DNA of 64,000 nucleotides from Escarpia spicata (GCA_963995525.1 OZ023217.1:23853494-23917493), one strand, 5' to 3'. Positions 46,975 through 60,649 are shown, numbered from the stretch's first letter. Numbers and translations: made by a program. Notes: generated by a model not told the origin, from the letters alone.

Positions 46975-48985
46975 GTAAACACTAGCTGTAGTAGAGACAA
47001 TAGTAGGCCTAAACACTAGCTGTAGTAGAGACAATAGTAGGCCTAACACAAGCTGTAGCAGAGACAATAGTAGGCCTAAACACTAGCTGTAGTAGAGACA
47101 ATAGCAGGCGTAAACACTAGCTGTAGTAGAGACAATAGTAGGCGCAAACACTAGCTGTAATAGAGACAATAGTAGGCCTAAATACTAGCTGTAGTAGCGA
47201 CTATACCATGCCTAAACACTATAGTTATAGTACAGACAACAGTAGGCCTAAACACTCGCTGTAGTAGAAACAATAGTAGGCATAAACACTATAGCTATAG
47301 TACAGACAATAGTAGGCCTAAACACTAGCTGTAGTAGAGACAACACTAGGCATAAACACTAGCTGTAGTAGAGACAATAGTAGGCGTAAACACTAGCTGT
47401 TGTAGAGGCAATAGTAGGCATAAACACTGGCTGTAGTAGCAATACTGTAGTAACAATATCGGCATAAACATTATAACTATAGTACAGAGTACATTAGGCC
47501 TAAACACTAAATGTTGTAGAGACAATAGTAGGCCTAAACACAAGCTGTAGTAGAGACAATACTAGGCCTAAATACTAGCTGTAGTAGAGACAATATTAGG
47601 CCTAAGTACTAGCTGTAGTAGAGATTATAGTTGGCCTAAATACTAGCTGTAGTAGAGACAATAGTAGGTCTAAACACTAGCTGTAGTAGAGACAATAGTA
47701 GGCGTAAACACTAGCTGTAGTAGAGACAATAGTAGACCTAAACACTATCTGTAGTAGCAATACTGTAGTAACAATACTAGGCCTAAACATTATAGCTATA
47801 GTACAGAGTACATTAGGCCTAAACACTAGCTGTTGTAGAGACAATAGTATACCTAAACACTAGCTGTAGTAGAGACAACACTAGGCATAAACACTAGCTG
47901 TAGTAGAGACAATAGTAGGCGTAAACACTAGCTGTTGTAGATGCAATAGTAGGCATAAACACTGGCTGTAGTAGCAATACTGTAGTAACAATATAGGCAT
48001 AAACATTATAACTATAGTACAGAGTACATTAGGCCTAAACACTAGCTGTTGTAGAGACAATAGTAGGCCTAAACACAAGCTGTAGTAGAGACAATACTAG
48101 GCCTAAATACTAGCTGTAGTAGAGACAATATTAGGCCTAAGTACTAGCTGTAGTAGAGATTATAGTTGGCCTAAACACTAGGTGTAATAGAGACAACAGT
48201 TGGCCTAAACACTAGCTGTATTAGAGACAATAATAGGCCTAAATACTAGCTGTAGTAGAGACTATAGTAGGCCTAAATACTAGCTGTAGTAGAGACAATA
48301 GAAGGCCTTAACACTAGCTGTAGTAGAGACAATAGTAGGCCTAAATACTAGCTGTAGTAGAGTCAATATTAGGCCTAAACACTAGCTGTAGTATAGACAC
48401 TAGTATGCCTAAATACTAGCTGTAGTAGAAATTATAGCAGGCGTAAACACTACCTGTAGTAGAGACAATAGTAGGCCTAAATACTAGCTGTACTAGAGAC
48501 AATAGTAGGCCTAAATACTAGCTGTAGTAGAGATTATAGTAGGCGTAAACACTAGCTATAGTAGAGACAATAGTAGGCGTAAACACTAGCTGTAATAGAG
48601 ACAATAGTAGGCGTAAACACTAGCTGTAGTAGAGACAATAGTAGGCCTAAATATTAGCTGTGGTAGAGACAATGGTAGGCCTAAACACTAGCTGTAGTAG
48701 AGACAATAAAATAGTAAGCCTAAAGTCTAGCTGTAGTAGAAACAGTAAAATAGTAGGCCTAAACACTAGGTGTAGTAGAGACAATAGTAGGCCTAAACGC
48801 TAGCTGTAGTAGAGACAACAGTAGGCTTAAACTCTAGCTTTTGTAGACACAATAGTAGGCCTAAATTCTAGCTGCAGTAGAAACAATAGTAGGCCTAAAC
48901 ACTAGCTGTAGTAGAGACAATAGTAGGCCTAAACTCTAGCTGTAGTAGAGACAATAGTAGGCCTAAACTCTAGCTTAGTAGCGAC
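46975..48985. repeat. 34-bp minisatellite, expanded (copy B)
   Basis: About 59 units, twice the length of copy A. A block of about 535 bases is itself repeated (47340-47580 matches 47875-48120), so a higher-order duplication occurred inside the array. Confidence 0.97.
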
Positions 48986-49188
48986 AGGCGATGCTAACGT
49001 TAATGAAGTACACTTTGCTTCAGCGAACTTCCGTATATTTGTGTTGGCAATATCCCGAGAGTTCTCTAATACTACCATCCTTGGCTCAAGAGGATGGTTT
49101 TGGTTAATGGATGAGAGATGTTGTCAGAATAGCGTCCTGGTATAGCGCGCGTCCTGGTAACCATGACAACTGCCGCCATTTGTTATAG

Positions 49189-49272
49189 AGTTGCGAATAG
49201 AAGACAACGGTGTGTACGAATGTGTGACGGAGAACGGCGATTCCAAACGGAAGCTTCGGTTACATGTCTTGG
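49189..49272 (+). CDS. Receptor B, second half of Ig domain 1
   Basis: Identical to 16778-16861, with the DNGVYEC motif. The flanking ~100 bases are also nearly identical between copies. Confidence 0.85.
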
Positions 49273-49854
49273 GTAAGGTAACAGGCGTGTGTGCCACTAT
49301 ACCGATCACGTCGTCTGCTCGCTGCATGTTAATGCACCATAAAATATACGCTCGGTTTTAATCCGTGATTCAAAAACAAATTTGGAATGTTTTCTTACTT
49401 ATCTAACCAATTTCGTGTGAGGTCACAAGTAAGACCGACACCAAAGGACGCCAATGTTGCCAGTCCGCTGCTAACTTCGTCACCTCGCCCTAAAACCCCC
49501 GAGTGCCTTCATCTCCCGCTCCACTGTTCTCCGCCATGTCTCTTCGGATCTCCTCTCGCTCTCTTGCCACCAGGGGTCCAGCGGGTGGCCACTCATAGAA
49601 TGGATGTCAGCTTTCTACAGACGTGTTCAATCCATCTCCTTTTAACCTCAAGAGAGATGGGCTGCATATATGTCCATGGAATTCCGTGTTGGAGGTTTTG
49701 TTCAGAAACATTCAAACGGGCATTCCTATCACAACATCACAACAAAATTATATATGCACATGCAACATAATACTTATATTAACTTAGCTACTATTATTAT
49801 GCGCAAATATCGACGGTATGTCTCCGTGATAAGCAATACGTTGTTGTCGTTCAG

Positions 49855-50271
49855 TTCCGGTGCAGTACGTAGAGCTGGTTGGAGCCTTGGACAGCAGCAA
49901 GACCATTGAACGCATTACATCGCGGTCGACGGATCTACTTCAAAACGACACCATACATCGCCAGTTGACGTACGACGTTCGGCGTGCAGGCGTCTTCGAA
50001 TGCGTTGCCAACGGTGGCAGCCCGGAACCGCATATACGCATCTTTGTCGGCGACGACGAGATATCGCCGAAACTGTTAAATTTGCATAAAAATCGGACGT
50101 TCTCGCTGGAGGGCACTGCCACAGGTTTGCTTTGGTACAACTTCTCGGTGGGTTACTACAGCTATGACTTCCGGTTTGCGTCGAGTGCCGACAGTAAACT
50201 GCTCCGATGCGCGGGTTACGTGGACGACAAGGAAGAAATGACAAATGCGTCGGCCATTCTCACAGTGCTAG
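49855..50271 (+). CDS. Receptor B, Ig domain 2 exon
   Basis: Same length, splice sites and phase as 18903-19319. Five replacements relative to A: Leu/Ile, Gln/Lys, Asp/Tyr, Gly/Ser and Asp/Glu. Both Ig cysteines are kept. Confidence 0.85.
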
Positions 50272-50785
50272 GTAGGTGGCGCCGAATGGCATTCTGGGGA
50301 AAGGAAGCGTAGCCACCTAACGGATGTGTGATAGTTTAAGCCAGATGTATTAGTTCGGTCTCATAGAATGAATACTAACATGTTTAGTGTCTCGTCTACC
50401 ACATAAATGATGCAACATTTCATTTGCTAAGCCGCCGACATTTTGTTCAAACCCTCTCTTAATTCTTCGAGTCGGGTATGCACTTTCCAATGTTCAAATG
50501 TTGTCGGACTTTTTGTGACATTGTGACATATTCGATGCAAGAACCTTTTTGATAGTTGATCAGTCAGAACGTTTGTTCACGTGATTTACTGGTCACTTTA
50601 CACGCCAACGTTAAGACGAAACAGTTCATTTTATGAATTTGTTAAATATTAATTGTATACGTACAACTGTACCCATTTCAAAAGAAATCCGGTGAGATCC
50701 AAAAAGTAGTACTTCTGACTGTCATGTGACTGCCACGTGATTGTCACGTGACTGTCATGGGTGTCGTAAGTCTGTCTCCTTGTAG

Positions 50786-50858
50786 GTGAGCCGTTCGTCC
50801 ACATGGAATTTTGTCACAACCAGACGGTGATTGCCGACGAACATCGTCTCAATATAAG
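50786..50858 (+). CDS. Receptor B, first exon of Ig-like domain 3
   Basis: Counterpart of 19830-19902, phase 1-2. Four replaced residues (Arg/His, Asp/Glu, Arg/His, Ala/Leu) and no silent change seen. Confidence 0.65.
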
Positions 50859-51495
50859 GTACAGCAAATTGTTAATCTAGTTCGTATAGGAAGTGTACTT
50901 TCTCCTGCATAATTCACGAACAGACGGAGCGTAGAAACACATGAGTGTAACATTCGTTATTCCAGGTATCTGCATTATTAATAAATACTGCAAAAACATA
51001 CACAATACGTTTTTTACTATTTTAGAGTATCGCAAATATGTATGTGCAGGATAATGATGTTTGGTTGATTTGTCATATGTTAAAAAGCATTCAGTGCTAT
51101 GTTCCTGGTTATATTCTAAGGTACCGTAAAAGGAAACAACATATCCTTGCAATTACAAATGTTTTAATACTGACAGGATAAAGATGTCCTAGGCAATTTG
51201 CCAGGGTTGGGAGCGATATTCAGAGAAGTATAAAGTATTCGCAATGATATTTGTATTAGAGTATTGCAAATATTTTCAATACATTCATACAGTATTGTAA
51301 GTATTTTCAACACTTGCAACATTACTGCGTCCAGCCATTAAGGAAACACGTAGGTGCATACACAAGTAGTATAGGGGGAGATCTGGTTATCCATCCTAAG
51401 CCCTTTTTGAGGAGTTTTTGGTTGATAATAGGGAGGTTTCGAAAGCCGCCCCCCTGAGCAAAGTGCGTAGTCACGTGACCGTATGTATAACGAGA

Positions 51496-51511
51496 GGCGC
51501 CCCCTGGTGGA
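51496..51511 (-). promoter_or_regulatory. CTCF-consensus-like motif, left
   Basis: On the minus strand tccaccagggggcgcc fits the published CTCF core (CCASYAGRKGGCRS) at every position. Binding is not shown by sequence alone. Confidence 0.45.
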
Positions 51512-51683
51512 TACGTTAGAGGTGACGCCTCCTAACGGGGAGTGGTGTTATTAGTTGTGTACAGGAAGGAAGGTGTGCTTTGATCTTTCGTTTCTTCCAA
51601 TACCTTTCCTCTTTGAACTTTTTGTTATTCCCTCTTCAGTCTCTCATATATACACAATAACCCTTCCATGGCTACTCATTCCA

Positions 51684-51697
51684 CCGCCAGGAGGCGC
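51684..51697 (+). promoter_or_regulatory. CTCF-consensus-like motif, right
   Basis: ccgccaggaggcgc on the + strand is a near match to the same core, pointing away from the left motif. Together they are part of the MITE's imperfect inner inverted repeat. Confidence 0.35.
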
Positions 51698-51865
51698 TAC
51701 ACACACTCCTACATACGGTCACGTGACTACGCACTTTGCTCAGGGGGGCGGCTTTCGAAACCTCCCTATTATCAACCAAAAACTCCTCAAAAAGGGCTTA
51801 GGATGGATAACCAGATCTCCCCCTATACTACTTACACATACACGGACACGCACGCACACGCGCGC

Positions 51866-52372
<507 letters not shown>

Positions 52373-52458
52373 AAAGCACGCACGGACGGATTCACCCATA
52401 CACGCATTCTCGCATTAAGGCATACATAACTTGTCTGTCGTATGTTCGGCTCCACCAG

Positions 52459-52600
52459 CTGTGAGTTTCACTGTAACCCGCCTTGCGATCGCCTAACGTG
52501 GAACATGTCCGACTCAGACGAGTTGCTACAAGTCCACGGTCTGTCCAACGATACCATTGCACCTCATGAAACGCAATACAACAAAATATTCATCGAAAAG
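52459..52600 (+). CDS. Receptor B, second exon of Ig-like domain 3
   Basis: Counterpart of 20899-21040, phase 2-0, with one replacement (Glu to Ala). Confidence 0.75.
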
Positions 52601-53430
52601 GTATGAATGTCTGTCATTGTTGCAGGCCTACTTGTCAACCGCCAGAAACTCTTCCAACGGAGTATGCCATCGTATGGATCTCCCGATATATAATCTATCG
52701 CTTCCACTGATATTGTTTTATCGTAAGATCATATTAGTATATGAAATGGAACATTTGCAAATTGCAATTGGGCGGTCAAGATATCTAATTTTATGTTTGT
52801 TTAACTAAATAAATTCTAATTATATCAATTACACGTTGTGTCCTTAACACTGTCGAAAGTTTGTGAATTATTCTTTGTTCTTTTGCCTTCTCGATGATTT
52901 GACATCGCGCAAAGTTCGTGTCGGTTGTGTCAACGGATGATTTTGTGATAGCCTCAATGAAAGTATGGGAGAAATCGGTCCGTGTACATACCGTCTTTCC
53001 GTCTTTCGTATCTCAATTTCAAAACGAGCAACGAGAACTGACACGCGAACAGAGCTCGTTGCCGATCAACTTATGTACTATGCCATATATAGGCCAGTCA
53101 TTCTCCTGCGATGTTCACGAAGATTGTTCGCCGAAAATTGCCATGGTACCGCCCCTTTAATGTGCGCTATCAGTATCTATGTAGTCATTCGGAAAAAGAC
53201 CAAGCACAGTCCTGCTCTGTCAAGGGTATTGTTGAACAACTGACATTAAAATATGTTTACGTTAAGTAGGTTTTATTCGTTCTGAAGTACACATACGAGT
53301 ATTTTGCTTTAATAGCAAACCTGAAATTGTCCTATTTTAACAGTCAATATGTCCAACAGAGATGTGTGAAATAAATAATTATTCACGTTCGCTAAAAGGA
53401 TGTTTAATCGTACGAACGGTGACGTTGCAG

Positions 53431-53557
53431 CTTAGTGACGTGGTGTACGTGACACATCTGGAGGTGGACGTTGAAGATTACGTAAACTCTATAATGTACG
53501 TGTTGACCATCCATAACGAGGTTGGATTCACCAGTCAAAGCATCCGTCTTGACGTAG
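53431..53557 (+). CDS. Receptor B, third exon of Ig-like domain 3
   Basis: Counterpart of 21883-22009, phase 0-1. Reads HLEVDVEDYVNSI where A has HLEVDFGYDVNFI, plus Ile/Thr: six replacements and no silent difference in 127 bases. Confidence 0.8.
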
Positions 53558-53638
53558 GTGAGCGATAATACCGGATATTTATTGTCGTCATCAGTACGGT
53601 GGTACTTTGCTGGTGACGCCGTTGTGTCCGTTGTTGGA

Positions 53639-53652
53639 GCGGTGCTTTATCC
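53639..53652 (+). other. Polinton empty site
   Basis: agcggtgctttatc: single gcggtg directly followed by ctttatc, where copy A has the Polinton between duplicated gcggtg/gcgatg. Confidence 0.9.
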
Positions 53653-54184
53653 AAAGGCAAAACTTGTCATTTGGTTGCCATTGAATATTTTCCATTAAGC
53701 TGAGGTGACGCAACCACATAGGGCGAACACCCTCACTCTCCCGCAGACGAAACTGGACGTAATGAGTTCGTTAGCTAATACGAGCACAACCTTCTCAACT
53801 TCCCAACTATGCCTGTGTTTGAGTCTGTCTATGTCTGTTTGTTTGCTGTCTGTATGTATGTCTCCCCCCGTCCCTCCGTCCCTCCCCCTCTCTCTCCCTG
53901 TGCCTCATTGTATCCATGTCTCTCCCCCCTCTTTCCCTTCTTCCTCGCACTGGCTTCCCTTTCTGTCTCTCGCTCAGACACACATTACCCGAGATCTTTT
54001 TCTCCCATTCTTTGTGTTCGTTTCCCCCACATTTATAATGGCAGTTTCGAGTTATACAAAGTATTCCAATTACCAAATGAAGATTAGATGTGGTCAAACC
54101 CCTGGTGCACGCCCTACTTTCGGCTGGATAATCGAGCAACGGTATTATATTATGTGTATGTCTGCTAGCCAGACCTGATACAGT

Positions 54185-57100
54185 ATTACAGCATTATCTG
54201 TGTTTGTCTGCGGACAGTCTGACTATAATATTACCGTATTGTCAGTATATCTCTATTAGATAGTCTGACTACAGTATTACCGTATTGTCGGTATATCTCT
54301 ACTAGATAGTCTGACTACAGTATTACCGTATTGTCAGTATATCTCTACTAGATAGTCTGACTACAGTATTACCGTACTGTCAGTATATCTCTACTAGATA
54401 GCCTAACTACAGTATTACCGTATTGTAAGTATATATCTGCTAGATAGTCTGATTACAGTATTACCGTATTGTCAGTATATCTCTACTAGATAGTCTGACT
54501 AGAGTATTATCGTATTGTCAGTACATCTCTACTAGATAGTCTGACTACAGTATTACCGTATTGTCAGTATACCTCTACTAGATAGTCTGACTACAATATT
54601 ACCGTATTGTCGGTATATCTCTGCTAGATAGTCCGACTATAGTATTACCGTATTGTGAGTATATATATGCTAGATAGTCCGACTATAGTTTTACCGTATT
54701 GTTAGTATATCTCTGCTAGATAGTCTGATTACAGTATTACCGTACTGTAAGTATATCTCTGCTAGATAGTCTGATTACAGTATTACCGTATTGTCAGTAT
54801 ATCTCTACTAGATAGTCTGACTAGAGTATTATCGTATTGTCAGTACATCTCTACTAGATAGTCTGACTACAGTATTACCGTATTGTCAGTATACCTCTAC
54901 TAGATAGTCTGACTACAATATTACCGTATTGTCGGTATATCTCTGCTAGATAGTCCGACTATAGTTTTACCGTATTGTTAGTATATCTCTGCTAGATAGT
55001 CTGATTACAGTATTACCGTACTGTAAGTATATCTCTGCTAGATAGTCTGATTACAGTATTACCGTATTGTCAGTATATCTCTACTAGATAGTCTGACTAC
55101 AGTATTACCGTATTGTCAGTATATATCTACTAGATAGTCTGATTACAGTATTATCGTATTGTCAGTATATCTCTACTACATAGTCTGACTACAGTATTAC
55201 CGTATTGTCAGTATAACTCTACTAGATAGTCTGACTACAGTATTGTCGGTATATCTCTACTAGATAGTCTGACTACAGTATTATCGTATTGTCAGTATAT
55301 CTCTACTAGATAGTCTGACTACAGTATTACCGTATTGTCAGTATATCTCTACTAGATAGTCTGACTACAGTATTTCCGTATTGTCAGTATATCTCTGCTA
55401 GATAGTCTGACTATAGTATTACCGTATTGTCGGTATATCTCTGCTAGATAGTCCGACTATAGTATTACCGTATTGTGAGTATATATCTGCTAGATAGTCT
55501 GACTATAGTTTTACCGTATTGTCAGTATATATCTGATAGATATTCTGACTACAGTTTTACCGTATTGTTGGTATATCTCTGCTAGATAGTCCGACTATAG
55601 TATTACCGTATTGTGAGTATATATCTGCTAGATAGTCTGACTACAGTATTACCGTATTGTCAGTATATCTCTACTAGATAGTCCGACTACAGTATTACAG
55701 TATTGTCAGTATATCTCTACTAGATAGCCTAACTACAGTATTACCGTACTGTAAGTATATCTCTGCTAGATAGTCTGATTACAGTATTACCGAATTGTCA
55801 GTATATCTCTACTAGATAGTCTGACTACAGTATTACCGTATTGTCAGTATATATCTACTAGATAGTCTGATTACAGTATTACCGTATTGTCAGTATATCT
55901 CTACTAGATAGTCTGGCTACAGTATTACCGTATTGTCGGTATATCTCTACTAGATAGTCTGACTACAGTATTATCGTATTGTCAGTATATCTCTATTAGA
56001 TAGTCTGACTACAGTATTACCGTATTGTCAGTATATCTCTACTAGATAGTCTGACTACAGTATTACCGTATTGTCGGTATATCTCTACTAGATAGTCTGA
56101 CTACAGTATTACCGTACTGTCAGTATATCTCTACTAGATAGTCTGAGTACAGTATTTCCGTATTGTCAGTATATCTCTGCTAGATAGTCCGACTATAGTA
56201 TTACCCTATTGTCGGTATATCTCTGCTAGATAGTCCGACTATAGTATTACCGTATTGTGAGTATATATCTGCGAGATAGTCCGACTATAATATTACCGTA
56301 TTGTGAGTATATATCTGCTAGATAGTCTGACTATAGTTTTACCGTATTGTCTGTATATATCTGCTAGATAGTCTGACTACAGTTTTACCGTATTGTCAGT
56401 ATATCTCTGCTAGATAGTCCGACTGTAGTATTACCATATTGTGAGTATATATCTGCTAGATAGTCTGACTATAGTTTTACCGTATTGTCAGTATATCTCT
56501 GCTAGATAGTTTAACTACAGTATTATCGTATTGTCAATATATCTCTGCTAGAAAGTCCGACTATAGTATTACCGTGTTGTTGGTATATCTCTGCTTGATA
56601 GTCTGACTATAGTATTACCGTATTGTCGGTATATCTCTGCTAGATAGTCCGACTATAGTATTACCGTATTGTCGGTATATATCTGCTAGATAGTCTGACT
56701 ATAGTTTTACCGTATTGTCAGTATATCTCTGCTAGATAGTCTAACTACAGTATTATCGTATTGTCAGTATATCTCTGCTAGATAGTCCGATTATAGTATT
56801 ACCGTATTGTCGGTATGTCTCTGCTAGATAGTCCGACTATAGTATTACCGTATTGTGAGTATATATATCTGCTAGATAGTCTGACTACAGTTTTACCGTA
56901 TTGTGAGTATATATCTGCTAGATAGTCCGACTATAGTATTACCGTATTGTGAGTATATCTCTGCTAGATAGTCCGACTATAGTATTACCTTATTGTCTGT
57001 ATATCTCTGCTAGATAGTCCGACTATAGTATTACCGTATTGTCGGTATATCTCTGCTAGATAGTCCGACTATAGTATTACCGTATTGTCAGTATATATCT

Positions 57101-57850
57101 GCTAGATAGTGTGACTATAGTTTTACCGTATTGTCAGTATATATCTGCTAGATAGTCTAACTACAGTATTATCGTATTGTCAGTATATCTCTGCTAGATA
57201 GTCCGACTATAGTATTACCGTATTGTCGGTATATCTCTGCTAGATAGTCCGACTATAGTATTACCGTATTGTCGGTATATCTCTGCTAGATAGTCCGACT
57301 ATAGTATTACCGTATTGTGAGTATATATCTGCTAGATAGTCTGACTATAGTTTTACCGTATTGTCAGTATATCTCTGCTAGATATTCTAACTACAGTATT
57401 ATCGTATTGTCAATATATCTCTGCTAGATAGTCCGACAATAGTATTACCGTATTGTCAGTATATCTCTGCTAGATATTCTAACTACAGTATTATCGTATT
57501 GTCAATATATCTCTGCTAGATAGTCCGACAATAGTATTACCGTATTGTCGGTATATCTCTGCTAGATAGTCCGACTATAGTATTACCGTATTGTCAGTAT
57601 ATATCTGCTAGATAATCTAACTACAGTATTATCGTATTGTCGGTATATCTCTACTAGATAGTCTGACTATAGTATTACCGTATTGTCGGTATATCTCTGC
57701 TAGATAGTCCGACTATAGTATTACTGTATTGTCGGTATATCTCTACTAGATAGTCTGACTATAGTATTACCGTATTGTGAGTATATATCTGCTAGATAAT
57801 CTGACTACAGTATTACCGTATTGTCAGTATATCTCGGCTAGATAGTCTGA
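54185..57850. repeat. 46-bp minisatellite, ~80 units (copy B)
   Basis: Consensus around gtctgactacagtattaccg-tattgtcagtatatctctac-tagata. Early units favour ctactagata, later units ctgctagatagtccgactat. Multi-unit blocks recur (for example gactagagtattatcgtatt at about 54497 and 54809). Copy A has only a few units. Confidence 0.97.
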
Positions 57851-58221
57851 TTATAATATCACAGTAATGTCTGTGTATGTTTCGTAGAAATCTGACTATA
57901 CGAATTATATGTATCTGTCTATTTAGTAGAGTATTTATCTGTTTATTTATTACATGTGTCCAACTGTTGAAATTTGATTGATGTATTTTCCTTTGGGCTC
58001 CATCTTTAATAAAAGACGGTATGAACAAAACGTACCTCCTACAGTGCACTGTGAATAGTCATTTACTTTTTCAAGTTGAGTCCAACACCTGTATACTGAA
58101 CGCTTGAAGCATCCCTTTCTGCACAGTATGACACACATTTTTGTCTATAGCACAGTTTCTATGTTGTATTCCAATGCACAGATTACATATATAACATCTG
58201 TGCTCGTTACGTGTGTTTCAG

Positions 58222-58251
58222 TTCGCTTGCTGACACAGTTGCCGCCTACGG
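58222..58251 (+). CDS. Possible 30-base stalk mini-exon of receptor B
   Basis: gtgtttcag|tt ... acg-g|gtaagg, phase 1-1, encoding RLLTQLPPT. Same position and length as in copy A, with a consensus donor. Confidence 0.25.
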
Positions 58252-58708
58252 GTAAGGTATTATAATGTTTCACTAGCCGCCTAAGAGGTCCTCTCACGCG
58301 TTCACAAAGTCCAGAAAAACCTAAAACGTGTAGTGTTTTGTATGACATCCACCCACCACCCAACCTTACCTATACGTGGCGTGTGACTTGCAAGCATGAA
58401 CGACCCAAAATGGCTCCCAAAGTCACCGCCAATACTCACCGGATTGAACAATTGTGACAGAAAACACCCTCCACGCTGCCCGGTTCAGATATCCTCAACA
58501 GTATCGTTGTGTATTAATATATGTTCCACTCAATATATGCCGCCACTGTATCAATTAGTTCTCCACGTGATACGCGGTGACGACAATCCCTCGCCCCTAC
58601 ACAATACTACATATGTTTTGAGACTGCGACCTTATGCGTCCTCCCGTAAGGTTAACGAAGATCTATATTGCAGCTTATATGTAATGTATTGTCGTATTCC
58701 ATTTGCCC

Positions 58709-59138
58709 CCTATGCATAGGCGCGGGAATAGGGGGGCAGAGGGGCAAGTGGGCAGGGGGAGCTGCCCACTGGAATTTCTCCGGGGGGGGGCAGATATATG
58801 GTTCTGCCCCCGCCCAATTAAATGTGAGCGTGAATATTTGTTTTTGTGGTGAGAGTCAATGGCGGGTGGAAATGTAAATTTTATGAGACGATTAATATGT
58901 ATTTTGTGTGCAATTGGAGGGCAGACATGGTTTTCTGCCCCCCCCCCCCCTGTAATAGGCGGTGCAGCGGCGAACAATTTCCAACAGCACACCCCCCCCC
59001 CTCACCCCGCTAACCGAGACAGCCTCAAGGTGAAGAAGGAAGATGTGAAGATATACGGCGGTGCGGCGACGAAATTGTTCAGTGGTGCTGAAGCTCCGGT
59101 AGCCCCCCCAATGAATTTCGTTCCCGCGCCATGGCCCC
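58709..59138. mobile_element. Insertion with G- and C-homopolymer runs
   Basis: About 430 bases absent from copy A. It contains runs such as ggggggg and cccccccccccc, internal repeats with alternating gggcag and ctgcccc phrases, and ends near a gcccct that may be a duplicated target. Likely a non-autonomous repeat; class unknown. Confidence 0.5.
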
Positions 59139-59345
59139 TGTACAACTTAACATCATGTTCTTGTAAATACGCTCTGACAGCGTTAGCAGCAAGCTATATA
59201 AATTCACTAGTCTATCCACCATCAAAACCGCAGTCTAATGTAGTTCCTTCACTCATTCATTACTACTTTCATCAAGCGTTTACATTTATGCATTTCATAT
59301 ATTTGGGCAATAATACATGATAGTCTATATTCTGTGTAGGTGCAG

Positions 59346-59501
59346 TGTCGATCCGAATGTTGAATGTTAGTATTGTTTTGAGACTTTCAGAGAAGCAAGC
59401 AAACGTAACAATCGCTATTTTGCTTGGCACTATCCTTCTGGTGGGGATCATAGCCGGGTCCGTTCACGTGTCCATCATGTACTACAAACGCGTGAAGCAA
59501 G
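59346..59501 (+). CDS. Receptor B, transmembrane exon
   Basis: Counterpart of 34128-34283, same length and phase. The membrane segment reads TIAILLGTILLVGIIAGSVH and the inner flank YYKRVKQ. About 17 of 52 residues differ from copy A. Read-through gives a short tail ending TTYLIEHS before TAA (59549-59551). No counterparts of the copy A tail exons follow within the window. Confidence 0.8.
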
Positions 59502-60010
59502 GTAGTCGCCACGGCAAAATGTTAACCACTTATCTTATTGAGCATTCTTAAGGACAGCCGAAGGTTATTTTATCTGAACAGACGTGCTCTCGCTAAACAA
59601 AACGACTGCACCAGCACAACTCGGTTGGATGACGTCATCGTATACAAGCGGAAGTTCGGGTTCAGATGCAGGAGGAGGCTGATAGGAGTCCATGTAAGGG
59701 GAACGCGAGAGTGTTGTTCTCTAGTCTATCCAGTGTTTCCCTGTCTGTCATGAGTGAGGCAGGCATCGATTCCGATTCTATATATTTTTTTCTTTTCCTT
59801 CACTGATCTCGCACTGCTGTCTCCACCAACCGTCTCCATCCCCCCTATCTTTCGCTTTCGTTCTCCACTCATCTCCCAATCCTTCCAGATATCTGTTTAC
59901 ACAGCCCTCCCATCGCACCTTCATCGTTTACCCGTTTTCTCTCCTTTTGTCGGACTCTCGATGTACTTATTTAACTAATTCCTAGTCTAACATATTGATC
60001 TTGGTGGGCT

Positions 60011-60218
60011 TGTGTTCTGTGAAGGCCGGCTTGTTGGTTATGGCCACTCATCGTTTCGAGGCATCTATCGAGGACATAGGTCTTCCTCACCTCCTTCCCC
60101 TCCACTCTCCGTGTATCTGTTTTCATTGCAACTGTTCTGCTCTCCACAATGTCCAGCTCGCTTTAAAAGTGAAAACGTGAAAAGAACCGATGATGACCGG
60201 CCATCATCAACAGGCCGG
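60011..60218. mobile_element. Small MITE, copy B (right end incomplete)
   Basis: Same element as 34801-35007. The left end is partly degenerated (ctgtgaaggccggcttgttg). The right end loses the outermost ~8 bases. Confidence 0.6.
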
Positions 60219-60269
60219 AGTAGTAATAGGGGTGGTGTACCGCGCATACTTTGAGTTGGTCCGGAGGAA

Positions 60270-60640
60270 GCCCATGTTAAGAGATAGGGATTTTCCGCAG
60301 GGGCGCGACTTTTTGTCTCATAGACCGCGCCCGGGTTAAAGGATAGGGATTTTTAACATGGGAGAGATAGGGATTTCCGCAGGGGCGCGACTTTTTGTCT
60401 CATAGACCGCGCCCGGGTTAAAGATAGGAATTTTTAACGTGGGAGAAATAGGGATTCCTCCAAAACTGGTAAACGAGAAATCTCGTTTACAAATTCCTTC
60501 CGATTTGCTCCGAAAACGGTTTTCGAGATACGGATTTTGCGCATTACCACTCCCGGGTTAAAGATAGGGATTTTTAACGTGGAAGAGATAGGGGTCCCCC
60601 TGGAAATGGTTTTCGAGATTACGCAATGTGCAGACCGGGG
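60270..60640. repeat. ~105-bp tandem repeat (atagggattt ... gcgcccgggttaaa)
   Basis: Units share agggattttccgcaggggcg, ctcatagaccgcgcccgggt and taacgtgggagagata. Two full units and partial ones are seen. Confidence 0.85.
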
Positions 60641-60649
60641 CAATACCGG

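Larger units (their letters stand above)
51371..51834. mobile_element. MITE with ~120-bp inverted repeats, copy B only
   Basis: The left arm starts aagtagtatagggggagatc. The right arm is its inverse, ending ctatactactt. About 120 bases per arm pair almost perfectly. Flanking acac on each side could be a 4-bp target duplication, but the site is CA-rich. It replaces the CA-rich part of the copy A intron and has no coding capacity. Confidence 0.85.
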
